Under the pieces are notes generated by a model that was given only the letters and a program-made list of their open reading frames with translations, was not told where the DNA came from and did no database searches. Made by a program: the position numbers and the translations under genes. Positions 17,601 through 25,809 of a stretch of 64,000 bases of DNA are shown piece after piece; positions within the stretch are counted from its first letter, which is position 1; each line of letters begins with the position of its first letter. This stretch comes from Arcobacter caeni (GTDB lineage: Bacteria > Campylobacterota > Campylobacteria > Campylobacterales > Arcobacteraceae): contig NZ_MUXE01000008.1 of NCBI RefSeq assembly GCF_003063245.1, positions 1-64,000 on the forward strand, given 5' to 3'.

Positions 17601-19679
17601 ACTACTGATTCTATAAACAATATAGGAACTTCTGGTGATGATATTATTAAAGTTAATAAAGAATTAGTAATGAATGATAAAATAGATTTAAAAGATGGTA
17701 ATGATACTTTAATTTTAAATAAAAATATCAATCAGGTTACTCTAGATTTAGGTAATGGAAATGATAAAGTAATTATTAATGGACAAGTCAATGGTACTAA
17801 TAATATAAATCTAGGAAGTGGAGATGATGTAATTATAATAAATAATATAGTTTCAGGTAATACACATATTAATGGTGGTGATGGAAAAGACACTCTTTAT
17901 TTAAGTGGCAATAAATCAGATTATACATTTAATTGGCAGACAAATAATAATGGGATGATTGAAGGTTCTATAACTGATAAAAAAGGTGGAGGAACTATTC
18001 AATATAATCAAATGGAAACAATAGTATTTGGTGATGGAAATTATATAGGAAAAGAACCAGTACCTGTAGAAACTATTTATAAAGTTGATATAAGTGCAGC
18101 TTTAACAGATACCGATGGAAGTGAAACTTTAACTGTTAAAATAGAAAAGGTACCAACAGGTGCAACTTTTGATTTAGCAAATATGAAAGATTTAGGAAAT
18201 GGAGTTTGGGAAGTACCTGTCCATACAAAATCTACATCTATAGATTATAGTAATATTAAAATGACTATTCCTTCTGGAGTTGAATATGTTGATTTGAAAA
18301 TTACAGCAACAGCAACAGAAGGAAGTAATAGTTCTTCTGCTCAAGCAACTGCTTCTGATGCAACAGTGTATGCTGTTAATGAAACTAATACTTTAATTAT
18401 TGATAATAAAAGTACAACAACAAATGTTGTAATTACTCTTGATATTTCAAAAAGTATGGATGATAAAGTTGATGGTACTAAAACTAGGCTAGATATTGCA
18501 AAAGCTGCTATAAAAAATATGCTTGATTCATATTCAGAACAAGGTACTGTAAATATTAAATTAATCACATTTGATACAGAAGGCAAAGCGTATGCAAATT
18601 GGATGACATTATCTGAAGCAAAAACTACTATTGATAGTTTAAAAGTGGGTACATATACAAATTATGAAGATGCAGTTTATGAAACATATAATAAATATAC
18701 TGAACCAGTTTCAGATAGAACAGTTGCTTATTTTATTTCAGATGGAGTGCCAACTGCAGAAAATAAAGGAATGACACAAACTGTATATACAAATCAAAAT
18801 TCAAGTAGTGGATATAATAGTGATGAATCTGGATGGTTAGATAGTAGCTATAAAACAGGATGGAATAATTTTGTAAAAAATTATGTTCATGAACTTTATG
18901 TTGTAGGTGTGGGAAAAGGAATAAGTGATTATAAATATTTAGATACATTAGCAAGTGCAGGAGATAATGCAGTAATTAAAGTTACTAATGATACACAATT
19001 AACTACAGTTTTATCAAATACATTAAATGTAACTATTTCAGGAGATGTAACAGATAATCTTTTTGGAGGGGATGGTTCAAGAACAATAGCTGAAATCATA
19101 GTTGATGGAGTTAAATATACAAAAACTACTTTCCCAACAGATGGTATTGCCCTAGATACTGATGGTAAATTAGTGTTTGATTTTGATACAGGTAAATATA
19201 CTTATAATGCAAAATCTTCTGAATTCATAACAGATACAATGAAAACATTTGAAGTACATGCTTCTGATACAAATGGAGATACAGCATCTTTTCATGTTAA
19301 TTTGAAAATTGATATTACTCCAAATGAAACAGTAACAACACTTCATACTCCAGATAATGATAGTATTGATTTAACAACTTTAATAAACAATAATACAACT
19401 TACAAAGGTGTAACAGATGTTGTGGATATGACTAATAATAAAGTTAATACACTACATGTAGATATGAAAGATGTTGTAGATTTAGTTGATGATGATAAAC
19501 ATTTGGTTATAAAAGGTGATTTAGGAGATAAAGTTGATTTAGATACTCCAAGTGACTGGGCAAATAGTGGGAAAGAACAACTAGATGGTGTAAATTATAA
19601 AGTATTTACAGGAACAGGAGTTAACTCAACTATTAAATTATTAATTGAAGATGAAATAATTATTCATCATGATATATAA
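14634..19679 (+). CDS. LapA-like type I secreted adhesin with Ig-like repeats, RTX-like block and vWA domain
   Basis: 1681 residues, no Sec signal peptide. Residues 1-110 are a retention-type beta module, followed by an AAAAG motif at 147-151, which resembles LapG protease sites. Ig-like repeats occupy about 213-548: one divergent unit, then two units of 115 residues identical at DNA level. Degenerate calcium-binding repeats (LDLGNGND, LGSGDD, GGDGKD) lie near 998-1100. A von Willebrand A domain (about 1262-1465) has an intact MIDAS start DISKS. The last about 115 residues form the uncleaved T1SS signal region. It is probably held at the surface for attachment or biofilm formation; LapG and LapD homologues are not in the window. 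Confidence 0.88.
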   Translation: MKITIKSENGQKVVDLKNDLQFNAAKGEQYVFSNGFSNYVLNFKDNQESVILTFNVDGKSIKVELNGIVPLLQANTENMPNPTAIIINKDANEKDVDNIVDNNSFDGGEIIDKLEALISKPVELGNNANSNLTMITDYQTLLESLGAAAAGPDAGGNGSNGSTFNSIFSLTDGGLNGIADTARWENLSESISTIPVETASTPNIQNAVTRPTATLTLNDVSVNEGTGTATVGGSLDYAPQTALIVTLSNGATITFGTDYVAGTIVQSTPFIVQGEDVYVDGETYTISVIGTTGGNFENIIVTDTATVTVNDTTTTGTAITLSDTTVDEGGTATIGVSVNADTKVDLVVTLDVKDVNGNNIQVTIPAGTIANTVITSPAFVINNGEDVYVDGSSFIVSVIGTNNDVTKANNFEALTTTDTATVTVNDTTTTGTAITLSDTTVDEGGTATIGVSVNADTKVDLVVTLDVKDVNGNNIQVTIPAGTIANTVITSPAFVINNGEDVYVDGSSFIVSVIGTNNDVTKANNFEALTTTDTATVTVNDTETPVDITITATVTTPKIIDVNTEFGTTTGVKIYATDTFGNPKTISIVKRTDHDGFGVEGSTTGGGASSELGNLDANGNSEKIVVEFDKDVNSLDIAFAWRNNGETARVTFMNDGKIVGYAEVTGGGDNTKAKVNYYTPDGNLIKTVEAQGGTDRVDLSYTFELPDSNGNLVAFDKIEFTAPKIDDDYLINKITYKEVVNPYVTDIVTKSGNVTFDIQIDEKYPPQGKATATVEVNGKTYYVELNATGRGTLTIDSKNLGDLSKVTVIVTEVIGGNYEKVNSKSESFDFSIAAPTSSDDIISTDEDKPYTLKITDFGDVSTNTTEFKITHLPDNGILYLIVKAGETIIDKDGNKTVATEDTKIEIFENQVVSLANIGAGQVVFEPTKNSDLDGSFKFAVGYGNGNFSAEYTTTIEVKAIADVPTASINVTKITSSDDGSLINSSIKIETTDSINNIGTSGDDIIKVNKELVMNDKIDLKDGNDTLILNKNINQVTLDLGNGNDKVIINGQVNGTNNINLGSGDDVIIINNIVSGNTHINGGDGKDTLYLSGNKSDYTFNWQTNNNGMIEGSITDKKGGGTIQYNQMETIVFGDGNYIGKEPVPVETIYKVDISAALTDTDGSETLTVKIEKVPTGATFDLANMKDLGNGVWEVPVHTKSTSIDYSNIKMTIPSGVEYVDLKITATATEGSNSSSAQATASDATVYAVNETNTLIIDNKSTTTNVVITLDISKSMDDKVDGTKTRLDIAKAAIKNMLDSYSEQGTVNIKLITFDTEGKAYANWMTLSEAKTTIDSLKVGTYTNYEDAVYETYNKYTEPVSDRTVAYFISDGVPTAENKGMTQTVYTNQNSSSGYNSDESGWLDSSYKTGWNNFVKNYVHELYVVGVGKGISDYKYLDTLASAGDNAVIKVTNDTQLTTVLSNTLNVTISGDVTDNLFGGDGSRTIAEIIVDGVKYTKTTFPTDGIALDTDGKLVFDFDTGKYTYNAKSSEFITDTMKTFEVHASDTNGDTASFHVNLKIDITPNETVTTLHTPDNDSIDLTTLINNNTTYKGVTDVVDMTNNKVNTLHVDMKDVVDLVDDDKHLVIKGDLGDKVDLDTPSDWANSGKEQLDGVNYKVFTGTGVNSTIKLLIEDEIIIHHDI
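15541..16230 (+). repeat. Two identical tandem 345-bp units inside the adhesin gene
   Basis: Unit 1 is 15541-15885 and unit 2 is 15886-16230. I found no base difference between them on reading, and the first 29 bases of a third copy follow at 16231. Each encodes one 115-residue Ig-like domain in frame. Perfect identity implies recent duplication or ongoing homogenisation, so the repeat number is likely to vary between strains and may be collapsed in assemblies. Confidence 0.95.
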
Positions 19680-19683
19680 AATA

Positions 19684-19714
19684 CTGATAGGATTTTATCC
19701 TATCGGCATTTTTC
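19684..19714 (+). terminator. Intrinsic terminator after the adhesin gene
   Basis: The stem GATAGGA / TCCTATC, with a flanking G-U pair, is followed by CATTTTTCTTT. It begins 5 bases after the adhesin stop and should limit read-through into the small kinase gene. Confidence 0.7.
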
Positions 19715-19748
19715 TTTAATTTTACAAACAATTGGATATATTTTTAAC

Positions 19749-20549
19749 ATGAGACAAACAAGAATAGAAGAGTTCCTAGAACTAGAACACCACAACAAAG
19801 AACTTGAAGAAAAAATTAAAGAAGAAGTTGCAAAAAATAGGGAAAAAGATAAGTTAATGTTTCAACAAGCTAAGTTAGCATCTTTGGGTGAAATGTTAGG
19901 AAATATATCTCATCAATGGAGGCAACCACTTATGGAAATTAACTCTTTATTTTTACCAATCGAGGCTAAACTTACTCTTGATATGCCTTTGGATAATCAA
20001 GAAATTCTTGAAACTATAGATAAATTAAATCATATAACAAAATATATGTCAAATACTATTGATGACTTCAAAAACTTTTTTGCTACGGATAAAGAAAAAA
20101 TAAAATTTCAATTATTAGAACAAATAAATTCAACAATAAATATTATTAGTGGTGGATTAAAAACTCATAATATAAAACTGGATATTATAATTCAGAAAAA
20201 TCCTGAAATGGTTGGATTTAAGAATGATTATTCACAAGTTTTAATCAACATAATAAACAATGCAAAAGATATTTTAGTTCAAAGAAAGATTATTAATCCA
20301 TATATAAAAATCTCAATATTTGAAGAAAAAGAAAATATTATCACAACAGTTGAAGATAATGCAGGTGGAATAAAAGTAGAGCCAATAGATAAAATATTTG
20401 ACCCATTTTTTACTTATGAAAAACTTGGTGGTTCAGGAATTGGACTTTTTATGTCAAAACTCATAATTGAAAAGAATATGAGTGGAAAATTATCAGTAAA
20501 AAATTCTTCTGATGGTGCTTTTTTTAAAATTATTATTCCAAAAATTTAA
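19749..20549 (+). CDS. Small soluble histidine kinase without a sensor domain
   Basis: 266 residues. It starts with a coiled coil (about 5-40), then an H-box region (ASLGEMLGNISHQWRQPLMEI), N-box INIINNAKDIL, DNAGGI and GSGIGLFMS. There is no membrane helix, PAS, Cache or receiver domain. Catalytic boxes look complete. The upstream region lacks a clear Shine-Dalgarno sequence, and a terminator separates it from the adhesin gene. It could take input through a protein partner via the coiled coil, or act as an accessory kinase. Its regulator is not adjacent. Confidence 0.85.
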   Translation: MRQTRIEEFLELEHHNKELEEKIKEEVAKNREKDKLMFQQAKLASLGEMLGNISHQWRQPLMEINSLFLPIEAKLTLDMPLDNQEILETIDKLNHITKYMSNTIDDFKNFFATDKEKIKFQLLEQINSTINIISGGLKTHNIKLDIIIQKNPEMVGFKNDYSQVLINIINNAKDILVQRKIINPYIKISIFEEKENIITTVEDNAGGIKVEPIDKIFDPFFTYEKLGGSGIGLFMSKLIIEKNMSGKLSVKNSSDGAFFKIIIPKI

Positions 20550-20633
20550 GCTTTTTTACTTCATATTGTATTTAATTTTATTTAGATATAATCCCCACAA
20601 ATTACAAAACTTCACTTAATAAATAGGATTATC

Positions 20634-22550
20634 ATGTCAAAACAATTATTACAAAAACAAGCAGATACTATTCGATTTTTAGCAGCTGATATGGTGCAAC
20701 AAGCAAATTCAGGACATCCAGGTGCTCCAATGGGATTAGCTGATATAGCAACAGTTTTAAGTAAACATTTAAATGTTAATCCAGCTGATGAAAAATGGTT
20801 AAATAGAGATAGATTAGTTTTTAGTGGTGGTCATGCAACTGGGTTAGTTTACTCGTTACTTCACCTTTGGGGATTTGATGTATCTGTAAATGATATGAAA
20901 AACTTTAGACAAACTCACTCAAAAACTCCAGGTCATCCAGAATACGGACATACTCATGGAATTGAAATTACAACTGGACCTTTAGGGCAAGGTATTGCAA
21001 ATGCTGTTGGTTTTGCATCGGCTGCAAAATATGCACAAAATCTTTTAGGAAAAGATGTTATTAATCATAAAGTTTATTGTTTATGTGGAGATGGAGATTT
21101 ACAAGAGGGAATTTCTTACGAAGCAACTGCAAGTGCTGGACATTTAAAACTTGATAATCTTGTAATTATTTATGATTCAAATTCTATTACAATTGAGGGT
21201 GACACATCTCTTGCATGGAGTGAAAATGTTAAAAAAAGGTTCCAAGCTATTGATTTTGAAGTTATTGAAATAGATGGACATAATTTTGAGCAAATTGATA
21301 AAGCCTTAGTAAGTGCAAAAACTTCAACTATGCCTGTTTTAATTATTGCAAAAACAGCAATTGCAAAAGGTGCTGTTACAATGGAGGGAAGTCATCATGC
21401 TCATGGTGCGCCATTAGGTGATGTTGAAATTGCAGCTTCAAAAGTAAAAGCTGGATTTAATCCTGAAGAAAAATTCTTTGTTCCTGCTGATGTAAAAGGT
21501 GCTTTTGATAAATTAATCGTGGGTTCAATTGCTCAAAATAATTGGAATGATTCTTTAAGTAATGAAACAAAAACAAAAATTGCTGAACTACAAAACCCAA
21601 ATTTTGATTCAGTTGTTTATCCTACTTTTGAAGCAGATTCAAGTGTTGCAACAAGAGATTCAAATCATAAAATTTTAAATGCAATTGCAAAAGCAATTCC
21701 AGGATTTTTAGGTGGAAGTGCTGACTTAGCTCCATCAAATAAAACAGAATTAATGGGAATGGGTGATTTCCCAAATGGAAGAAATATCCACTTTGGAATC
21801 AAAGAACACGCAATGGCAGCTATGACAAACGCTATGAATCTTTATGGATTATTTAGAGTTTATTCGGCAACATTTTTTGTATTTTCTGATTATTTAAAAC
21901 CAAGTGCTAGAATTGCAGCACTTGCTTCTATTCCTCAACATTTTATTTGGACACATGATTCAATTGGAGTTGGAGAAGATGGACCAACTCACCAACCAAT
22001 TGAGCATTTATCTCAATTTAGAGCATTACCAAATTTTTATACATTCAGACCAGCAGATGCTAGTGAAAATATAGATTCTTGGAAAGTTGCTTTAAAAATG
22101 AAAGCACCAACTGCATTTGTGTGTTCAAGACAAGGTTTAAAAGTATTAAAAGATGAAAAAGCATTTGGAACTGTTGCAAATGGTGGATATTTACTTAAAA
22201 AAAGAGAAAATGCAAATATTACGATTATGGCTTCTGGTTCTGAATTAATGCTTGCACTTCAAACAGCTTGTGCTTTAGAAGATGAAGGAATTATTGCAAA
22301 TATTGTTTCTGTTCCTTGTTTTGATTTATTATTAGAGCAAAATGAATCTTATATTGCTCAAATTATTGATAAAAATACAAGAGTTTACGCTGTTGAAGCT
22401 GCTCGAGGTTTAGAGTATTATAGATTTGCGCACAAAGTATTTGGAATGGATACTTTTGGAGCATCAGGACCTGCAAATGATTTATTTGACGAATTTGGAT
22501 TTACAATTCCAAAATTAAAAGCTAATATCATAGCTGACTTCAAAAAATAG
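20634..22550 (+). CDS. tkt: Transketolase
   Basis: 638 residues, near full length for the family. The thiamine diphosphate site is visible as GDGDLQEGISYEA (GDG...N-like motif). Substrate-binding histidines lie in SGGHATGL, GHPEYGHTHG, GSHHAHGAPLG and WTHDSIGVGEDGPTHQP. It moves two-carbon units between sugar phosphates in the non-oxidative pentose phosphate pathway. It is monocistronic: an AT-rich promoter region lies before it and a strong hairpin terminator after it. Confidence 0.97.
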   Translation: MSKQLLQKQADTIRFLAADMVQQANSGHPGAPMGLADIATVLSKHLNVNPADEKWLNRDRLVFSGGHATGLVYSLLHLWGFDVSVNDMKNFRQTHSKTPGHPEYGHTHGIEITTGPLGQGIANAVGFASAAKYAQNLLGKDVINHKVYCLCGDGDLQEGISYEATASAGHLKLDNLVIIYDSNSITIEGDTSLAWSENVKKRFQAIDFEVIEIDGHNFEQIDKALVSAKTSTMPVLIIAKTAIAKGAVTMEGSHHAHGAPLGDVEIAASKVKAGFNPEEKFFVPADVKGAFDKLIVGSIAQNNWNDSLSNETKTKIAELQNPNFDSVVYPTFEADSSVATRDSNHKILNAIAKAIPGFLGGSADLAPSNKTELMGMGDFPNGRNIHFGIKEHAMAAMTNAMNLYGLFRVYSATFFVFSDYLKPSARIAALASIPQHFIWTHDSIGVGEDGPTHQPIEHLSQFRALPNFYTFRPADASENIDSWKVALKMKAPTAFVCSRQGLKVLKDEKAFGTVANGGYLLKKRENANITIMASGSELMLALQTACALEDEGIIANIVSVPCFDLLLEQNESYIAQIIDKNTRVYAVEAARGLEYYRFAHKVFGMDTFGASGPANDLFDEFGFTIPKLKANIIADFKK

Positions 22551-22557
22551 TTTTTGC

Positions 22558-22589
22558 AAAATAGATGAGTTTTCTCATCTATTTTTCTT
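22558..22589 (+). terminator. Intrinsic terminator of tkt
   Basis: A perfect 12-pair stem AAAATAGATGAG / CTCATCTATTTT with loop TTTT is followed by TCTTT. It begins 7 bases after the transketolase stop. Confidence 0.85.
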
Positions 22590-22693
22590 TACCTCTTTAT
22601 CTTTTTCAGAACTTTCTTTCAAACTAATCAAAATATCATCTTTTTTTAATATTAAGCCTTTATAATACTTAGATAAAAAATCTAGGAGAGATT

Positions 22694-23545
22694 ATGAAAA
22701 TAGGATTTATAGGACTTGGAAATCTGGGTCGTGCAATATGCACAAGATTAGCATCTCTTGGGGATGAATTAATAGTTTATAATAGAAATAAAGAAAAAAT
22801 AAAAGATTTACCATACAAAAAAACAAATACTCCAAAAGATATTTTAAAAGAGTGTGAAGTTATATTTTTATGTTTGTTTGATTCAGCTGCTGTTGAAAAT
22901 ATTTTAACACAAGAAAATGGGCTTTTATGTGAAGAATTAAAAGGTAAAACAATTATTGATTTAACTACAAATCATTATGAAGAGGTTTTGAAATTTCACA
23001 AACTTGTAAATGATATTGGTGGAAATTATCTTGAAAATCCAGTTTTTGGTTCAGTAGCTCCTGCACTTAATGGAGCATTAACAGTTGTTAATTCAGGAAA
23101 AATTGAAGTATTTGAGAGAGTAAAACCGATTTTAGAAAAAATTGCTATTGAAATTTTCCATCTTGAAGTTCCATCAAGTGCCACAAAAATGAAACTTATC
23201 AACAACCTTTGTTTAGGTTCATTTATGGCAACACTTGCAGAGTGTACAGCATTAGCAGAAAATTGTGAGATTCCTAAGGCAAAAGCTTTGGAAATTTTGG
23301 GAGTTGGTGGAGGTCAATCACTTGTATTAAAAGCAAAAACTCAAAAGTTAATTAGTGAAGATTTTTCTGCACATTTTTCAAATAATGCAATAAATAAAGA
23401 TTTGCATTTAGTTCAAGATTTAGCATATAATTTGAAACAACCACTTTATAGTGCGTGCGTCCCAAAAGAGCTGTTCTCTAAAATGAAAATGATGGGAAAA
23501 GGTGAAGAGGATTTCTCTTCGATTTATCAACTATTTAAAAAATAA
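22694..23545 (+). CDS. NAD(P)-dependent beta-hydroxyacid dehydrogenase family oxidoreductase
   Basis: 283 residues. The Rossmann start GFIGLGNLGRAICTRL binds the dinucleotide. ENPVFGSVAPALNGALTV is the substrate-loop region of 3-hydroxyisobutyrate/tartronate semialdehyde reductases, and the catalytic Lys sits in KMKLINNLCLG. The family reduces or oxidises beta-hydroxyacids; the substrate here is not predictable. GGAG precedes the ATG. It is first of a tight set with the tautomerase and lrgAB (gaps of 12 and 30 bases, then a 4-base overlap), suggesting one operon. Confidence 0.88.
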   Translation: MKIGFIGLGNLGRAICTRLASLGDELIVYNRNKEKIKDLPYKKTNTPKDILKECEVIFLCLFDSAAVENILTQENGLLCEELKGKTIIDLTTNHYEEVLKFHKLVNDIGGNYLENPVFGSVAPALNGALTVVNSGKIEVFERVKPILEKIAIEIFHLEVPSSATKMKLINNLCLGSFMATLAECTALAENCEIPKAKALEILGVGGGQSLVLKAKTQKLISEDFSAHFSNNAINKDLHLVQDLAYNLKQPLYSACVPKELFSKMKMMGKGEEDFSSIYQLFKK

Positions 23546-23557
23546 AAAGGATAAAAA

Positions 23558-23950
23558 ATGCCACATTTACAATTTGAAATAAATAAAAAAGTATCAAATG
23601 AAACAAAAGAAAATTTTGTAAATGAAATGCGAGATACTTTTAGCCAAATTATGGACACGGGAACTGACCATATTGCTATTACTTTAAGAGAATATGATAA
23701 ATACTCTTTAACAATTGGGCGAGCAGATATAAATGATGATATTTGTTTAATGAACCTAGATATTAGGGAAGGTCGAACAATTGAAAAAAGAAGAGAGTTG
23801 GCTTTGAAATATATGGAGATTGTAAAACAAAATTTTGGAATTAATACAAAAAATCAATATATCACTTTTACAGAACATAAAGGTGAAGATTTTCATTTGG
23901 TTGAAAAGTATTTGGCAACTTGGACAAGTGGTGAAGATCCACTTGCTTGA
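23558..23950 (+). CDS. Tautomerase-superfamily protein (CHMI/MIF-like)
   Basis: 130 residues starting MPHLQFEIN. An N-terminal Pro exposed after Met removal is the catalytic base in this superfamily, and MPH is also the start of 5-carboxymethyl-2-hydroxymuconate isomerase. The mixed beta-alpha-beta pattern (about 3-40 and 60-105, with IGRADINDDICLMNLDIREGR) fits two tautomerase-like halves. The substrate is unknown. It lies 12 bases after the dehydrogenase gene, so both may act on the same oxo or enol acid. Confidence 0.65.
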   Translation: MPHLQFEINKKVSNETKENFVNEMRDTFSQIMDTGTDHIAITLREYDKYSLTIGRADINDDICLMNLDIREGRTIEKRRELALKYMEIVKQNFGINTKNQYITFTEHKGEDFHLVEKYLATWTSGEDPLA

Positions 23951-23980
23951 TTTATTTGTTGATTTTATTAAAGGAAAAGA

Positions 23981-24328
23981 ATGTTAAAAGGGATTATTGT
24001 TTTGTTGTTTTGTCAATTTTTAGGGGAGTGTATAACTAAATATTTTGAGTTATTAGTTCCAGGGCCTGTGATTGGAATGATTTTATTATTGATATTTTTA
24101 TTAATTAGAAAAAGTAGTTTTCATAGCCTTGATAACGCAGTTGCTTTACATTTAAGATATTTACCACTTTTATTTATTCCAGCAGCAATGGGAATAATTA
24201 CTCAAATTGATATTATTACAAGAGAGTTTTGGGCAATAGCAATTGCTTTATTTGTGGGAACTTTGGTGGCTTTAGTATTTGCAGCAAAATTTATGGATTA
24301 TCTTACAATTAAAGCAGAAAAAAAATGA
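23981..24328 (+). CDS. lrgA: CidA/LrgA-family membrane protein
   Basis: 115 residues with four hydrophobic helices and the family motif PGPVIGMILLLIFL near residue 27, followed by LRYLPLLFIPAAMGI. LrgA/CidA proteins are holin-like and, with LrgB, are linked to autolysis control and to pyruvate uptake in other bacteria. It overlaps lrgB by 4 bases (ATGA), indicating translational coupling. Confidence 0.9.
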   Translation: MLKGIIVLLFCQFLGECITKYFELLVPGPVIGMILLLIFLLIRKSSFHSLDNAVALHLRYLPLLFIPAAMGIITQIDIITREFWAIAIALFVGTLVALVFAAKFMDYLTIKAEKK

Positions 24329-25038
24329 ATCAAGAAGCTTTAATATTTTATATCCATTCAACTCCGCTTACTTGGTTGATTGCCACATTAGCAGCTTTTA
24401 AATTAGGAATAATTATCTATGAAAGATTTAATAAACACACTTTATTGCAACCAATAATCATAGCTTATGTGATTCTTTTAAGTTTGATAATTTACACAAA
24501 TACATCTTTTGAAGAGTATTTTAAAAGTGTTGAAATTATTCATTTCTTTTTAGGACCTGCAACTGTAGCTTTAGCTTTGCCTTTGTATAAAAACCTGAAA
24601 TATATAAAATCACTTTTTATGCCAATAGTTCTTACTTTATTTATTGCAGGTGTTTTTTCAATAGCGATTGCAGTTAGTTTATTGTGGATTTTTGGAGCAG
24701 ATTTACCAACAATGTTATCAATGACAACAAAATCAATAACTGCACCAATTGCAATTATAACTTCGCAACAAATCGGTGGAATTCCATCTTTAGCCGTGGG
24801 ATTTGTACTTATTACTGGAATAATCGGAGCTTTATTTGGAACAATAGTTTTTAAACTCGTAAATATAAAACACGATACATCAAAAGGTTTCGCCCTCGGA
24901 TTGGTTTCTCATGGAATTGGAACAGCAAGAGCAATTGAAATAAGTGAAAAAGCAGCTGCTTTTTCAGCACTTGCAATGGGACTTAGTGGAATATTTACAG
25001 CAATCTTTCTTCCTATGATAATCACTTTTTTTAAGTGA
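24325..25038 (+). CDS. lrgB: LrgB/CidB-family membrane protein
   Basis: 237 residues, seven or so hydrophobic segments. Family motifs are present: FFLGPATVALALPLYKN, TKSITAPIAIITSQQIGGIPSLA and SHGIGTARAIEISEKAAAFSALAMGLSGI. It is the partner of LrgA and shares its overlap. Its last codons and stop lie inside a perfect hairpin that can end transcription. Confidence 0.92.
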   Translation: MNQEALIFYIHSTPLTWLIATLAAFKLGIIIYERFNKHTLLQPIIIAYVILLSLIIYTNTSFEEYFKSVEIIHFFLGPATVALALPLYKNLKYIKSLFMPIVLTLFIAGVFSIAIAVSLLWIFGADLPTMLSMTTKSITAPIAIITSQQIGGIPSLAVGFVLITGIIGALFGTIVFKLVNIKHDTSKGFALGLVSHGIGTARAIEISEKAAAFSALAMGLSGIFTAIFLPMIITFFK

Positions 25039-25045
25039 TTATCAT
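25015..25045 (+). terminator. Hairpin overlapping the lrgB stop codon
   Basis: A perfect 13-base inverted repeat ATGATAATCACTT / AAGTGATTATCAT with loop TTTTT. The TGA stop is in the right arm. There is no immediate T-run after it on the plus strand, so it may work as an mRNA 3'-end hairpin. Confidence 0.65.
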
Positions 25046-25064
25046 AAATTAATATTTTTTATTT

Positions 25065-25092
25065 TAATATATCAATATATCTTGATATATTA
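25065..25092. promoter_or_regulatory. Candidate ArsR operator
   Basis: A perfect inverted repeat TAATATATCAA / TTGATATATTA with a 6-base spacer, 40 bases upstream of the arsR ATG. It contains the ATCAA-N6-TTGAT core expected of ArsR/SmtB operators and lies in the promoter region, so binding would block transcription until arsenite is present. Confidence 0.75.
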
Positions 25093-25132
25093 AATTTATT
25101 TTGTTATACTTCAAAAAAACAAAAGGAATTTT

Positions 25133-25453
25133 ATGGATATTTTTCTAAAAACAGCCAGTGCTTTAAATGATGAAACAAGAATAAAAATTCTCAAATTTAT
25201 AAATACCTATGGAAAATGTTGTGTTTGTGATTTGGAAAACTCTTTTGAAATGATTCAATCAAGACTTTCACGGCATCTTAAAATTCTAAAAGAAGCTGGA
25301 TTTTTAAAACTCGAAAGAGAGGGAAGATGGGCTTATTACAGTATTCGATTTCCACTTGATGAGTTTAGAATAGCTTGTATAAAAGAGATAGGGACTCTTC
25401 AAATAGATTTACCAGTTCTAAAAAAAGCTTGTGAAACAAAGGAAAATAATTGA
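25133..25453 (+). CDS. arsR: ArsR-family arsenic-responsive repressor
   Basis: 106 residues, a typical winged-helix ArsR. The metalloid-binding helix carries Cys residues in GKCCVCDLE, as in arsenite-sensing members (CVC-type site). The recognition helix is QSRLSRHLKILKEAGFL, and the beta wing is REGRWAYYSI. An additional Cys lies in IACIKE. It is first gene of the ars operon with an AAGGA ribosome-binding site, and its stop overlaps the TTG start of the next gene (TTGA). Confidence 0.93.
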   Translation: MDIFLKTASALNDETRIKILKFINTYGKCCVCDLENSFEMIQSRLSRHLKILKEAGFLKLEREGRWAYYSIRFPLDEFRIACIKEIGTLQIDLPVLKKACETKENN

Positions 25454-25809
25454 AAGAAACACTTTTTGTATATGGAACTTTGATGCCAAACTGTCCAAAT
25501 GGATATGTTTTGGAAAATATTGTAGGAAAATTTGTCCCAGCAACCGTAAGAGGTTATTTAAAAGATGCAGGATGGAGTGCAAGTATGGGTTATCCTGGAA
25601 TCAAACTTGACCCAGATGGTGATACGGTTCATGGGTTTTTATTTTATTCAAATAATCTTATTAATCATTGGGAAAATTTAGATGAGTTTGAGGGAGCTGA
25701 ATTTCAAAGGGAAGAAGTAACCGTTGAAAGGTTTGATGAATTTGAAGTTGATACTTTTATTTATGTTTTAAAAGCTGGAGTTGAAGAGTTTAAAGAAGAT
25801 ATTTTATGA
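25450..25809 (+). CDS. Gamma-glutamylcyclotransferase-family protein
   Basis: 119 residues from a TTG start that overlaps the arsR stop. It has the fold's signature YGTLMPNCPNG near the N-terminus and the catalytic-type acidic residue in LDEFEGAEFQREEVTV. The family (AIG2/GGCT-like) cleaves gamma-glutamyl amines or peptides to 5-oxoproline. Its coupled position between arsR and arsB (4-base overlaps on both sides) argues for a role tied to arsenic or thiol metabolism, such as handling gamma-glutamyl-Cys or arsenic-thiol conjugates; this is inference. Confidence 0.82.
   Translation: MKETLFVYGTLMPNCPNGYVLENIVGKFVPATVRGYLKDAGWSASMGYPGIKLDPDGDTVHGFLFYSNNLINHWENLDEFEGAEFQREEVTVERFDEFEVDTFIYVLKAGVEEFKEDIL

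Noticed and set aside
25015-25045. TGATTATCAT in the lrgB 3' end as a Fur box
   Set aside because: It is one arm of a perfect hairpin overlapping the stop codon, and no iron gene or promoter follows in range.
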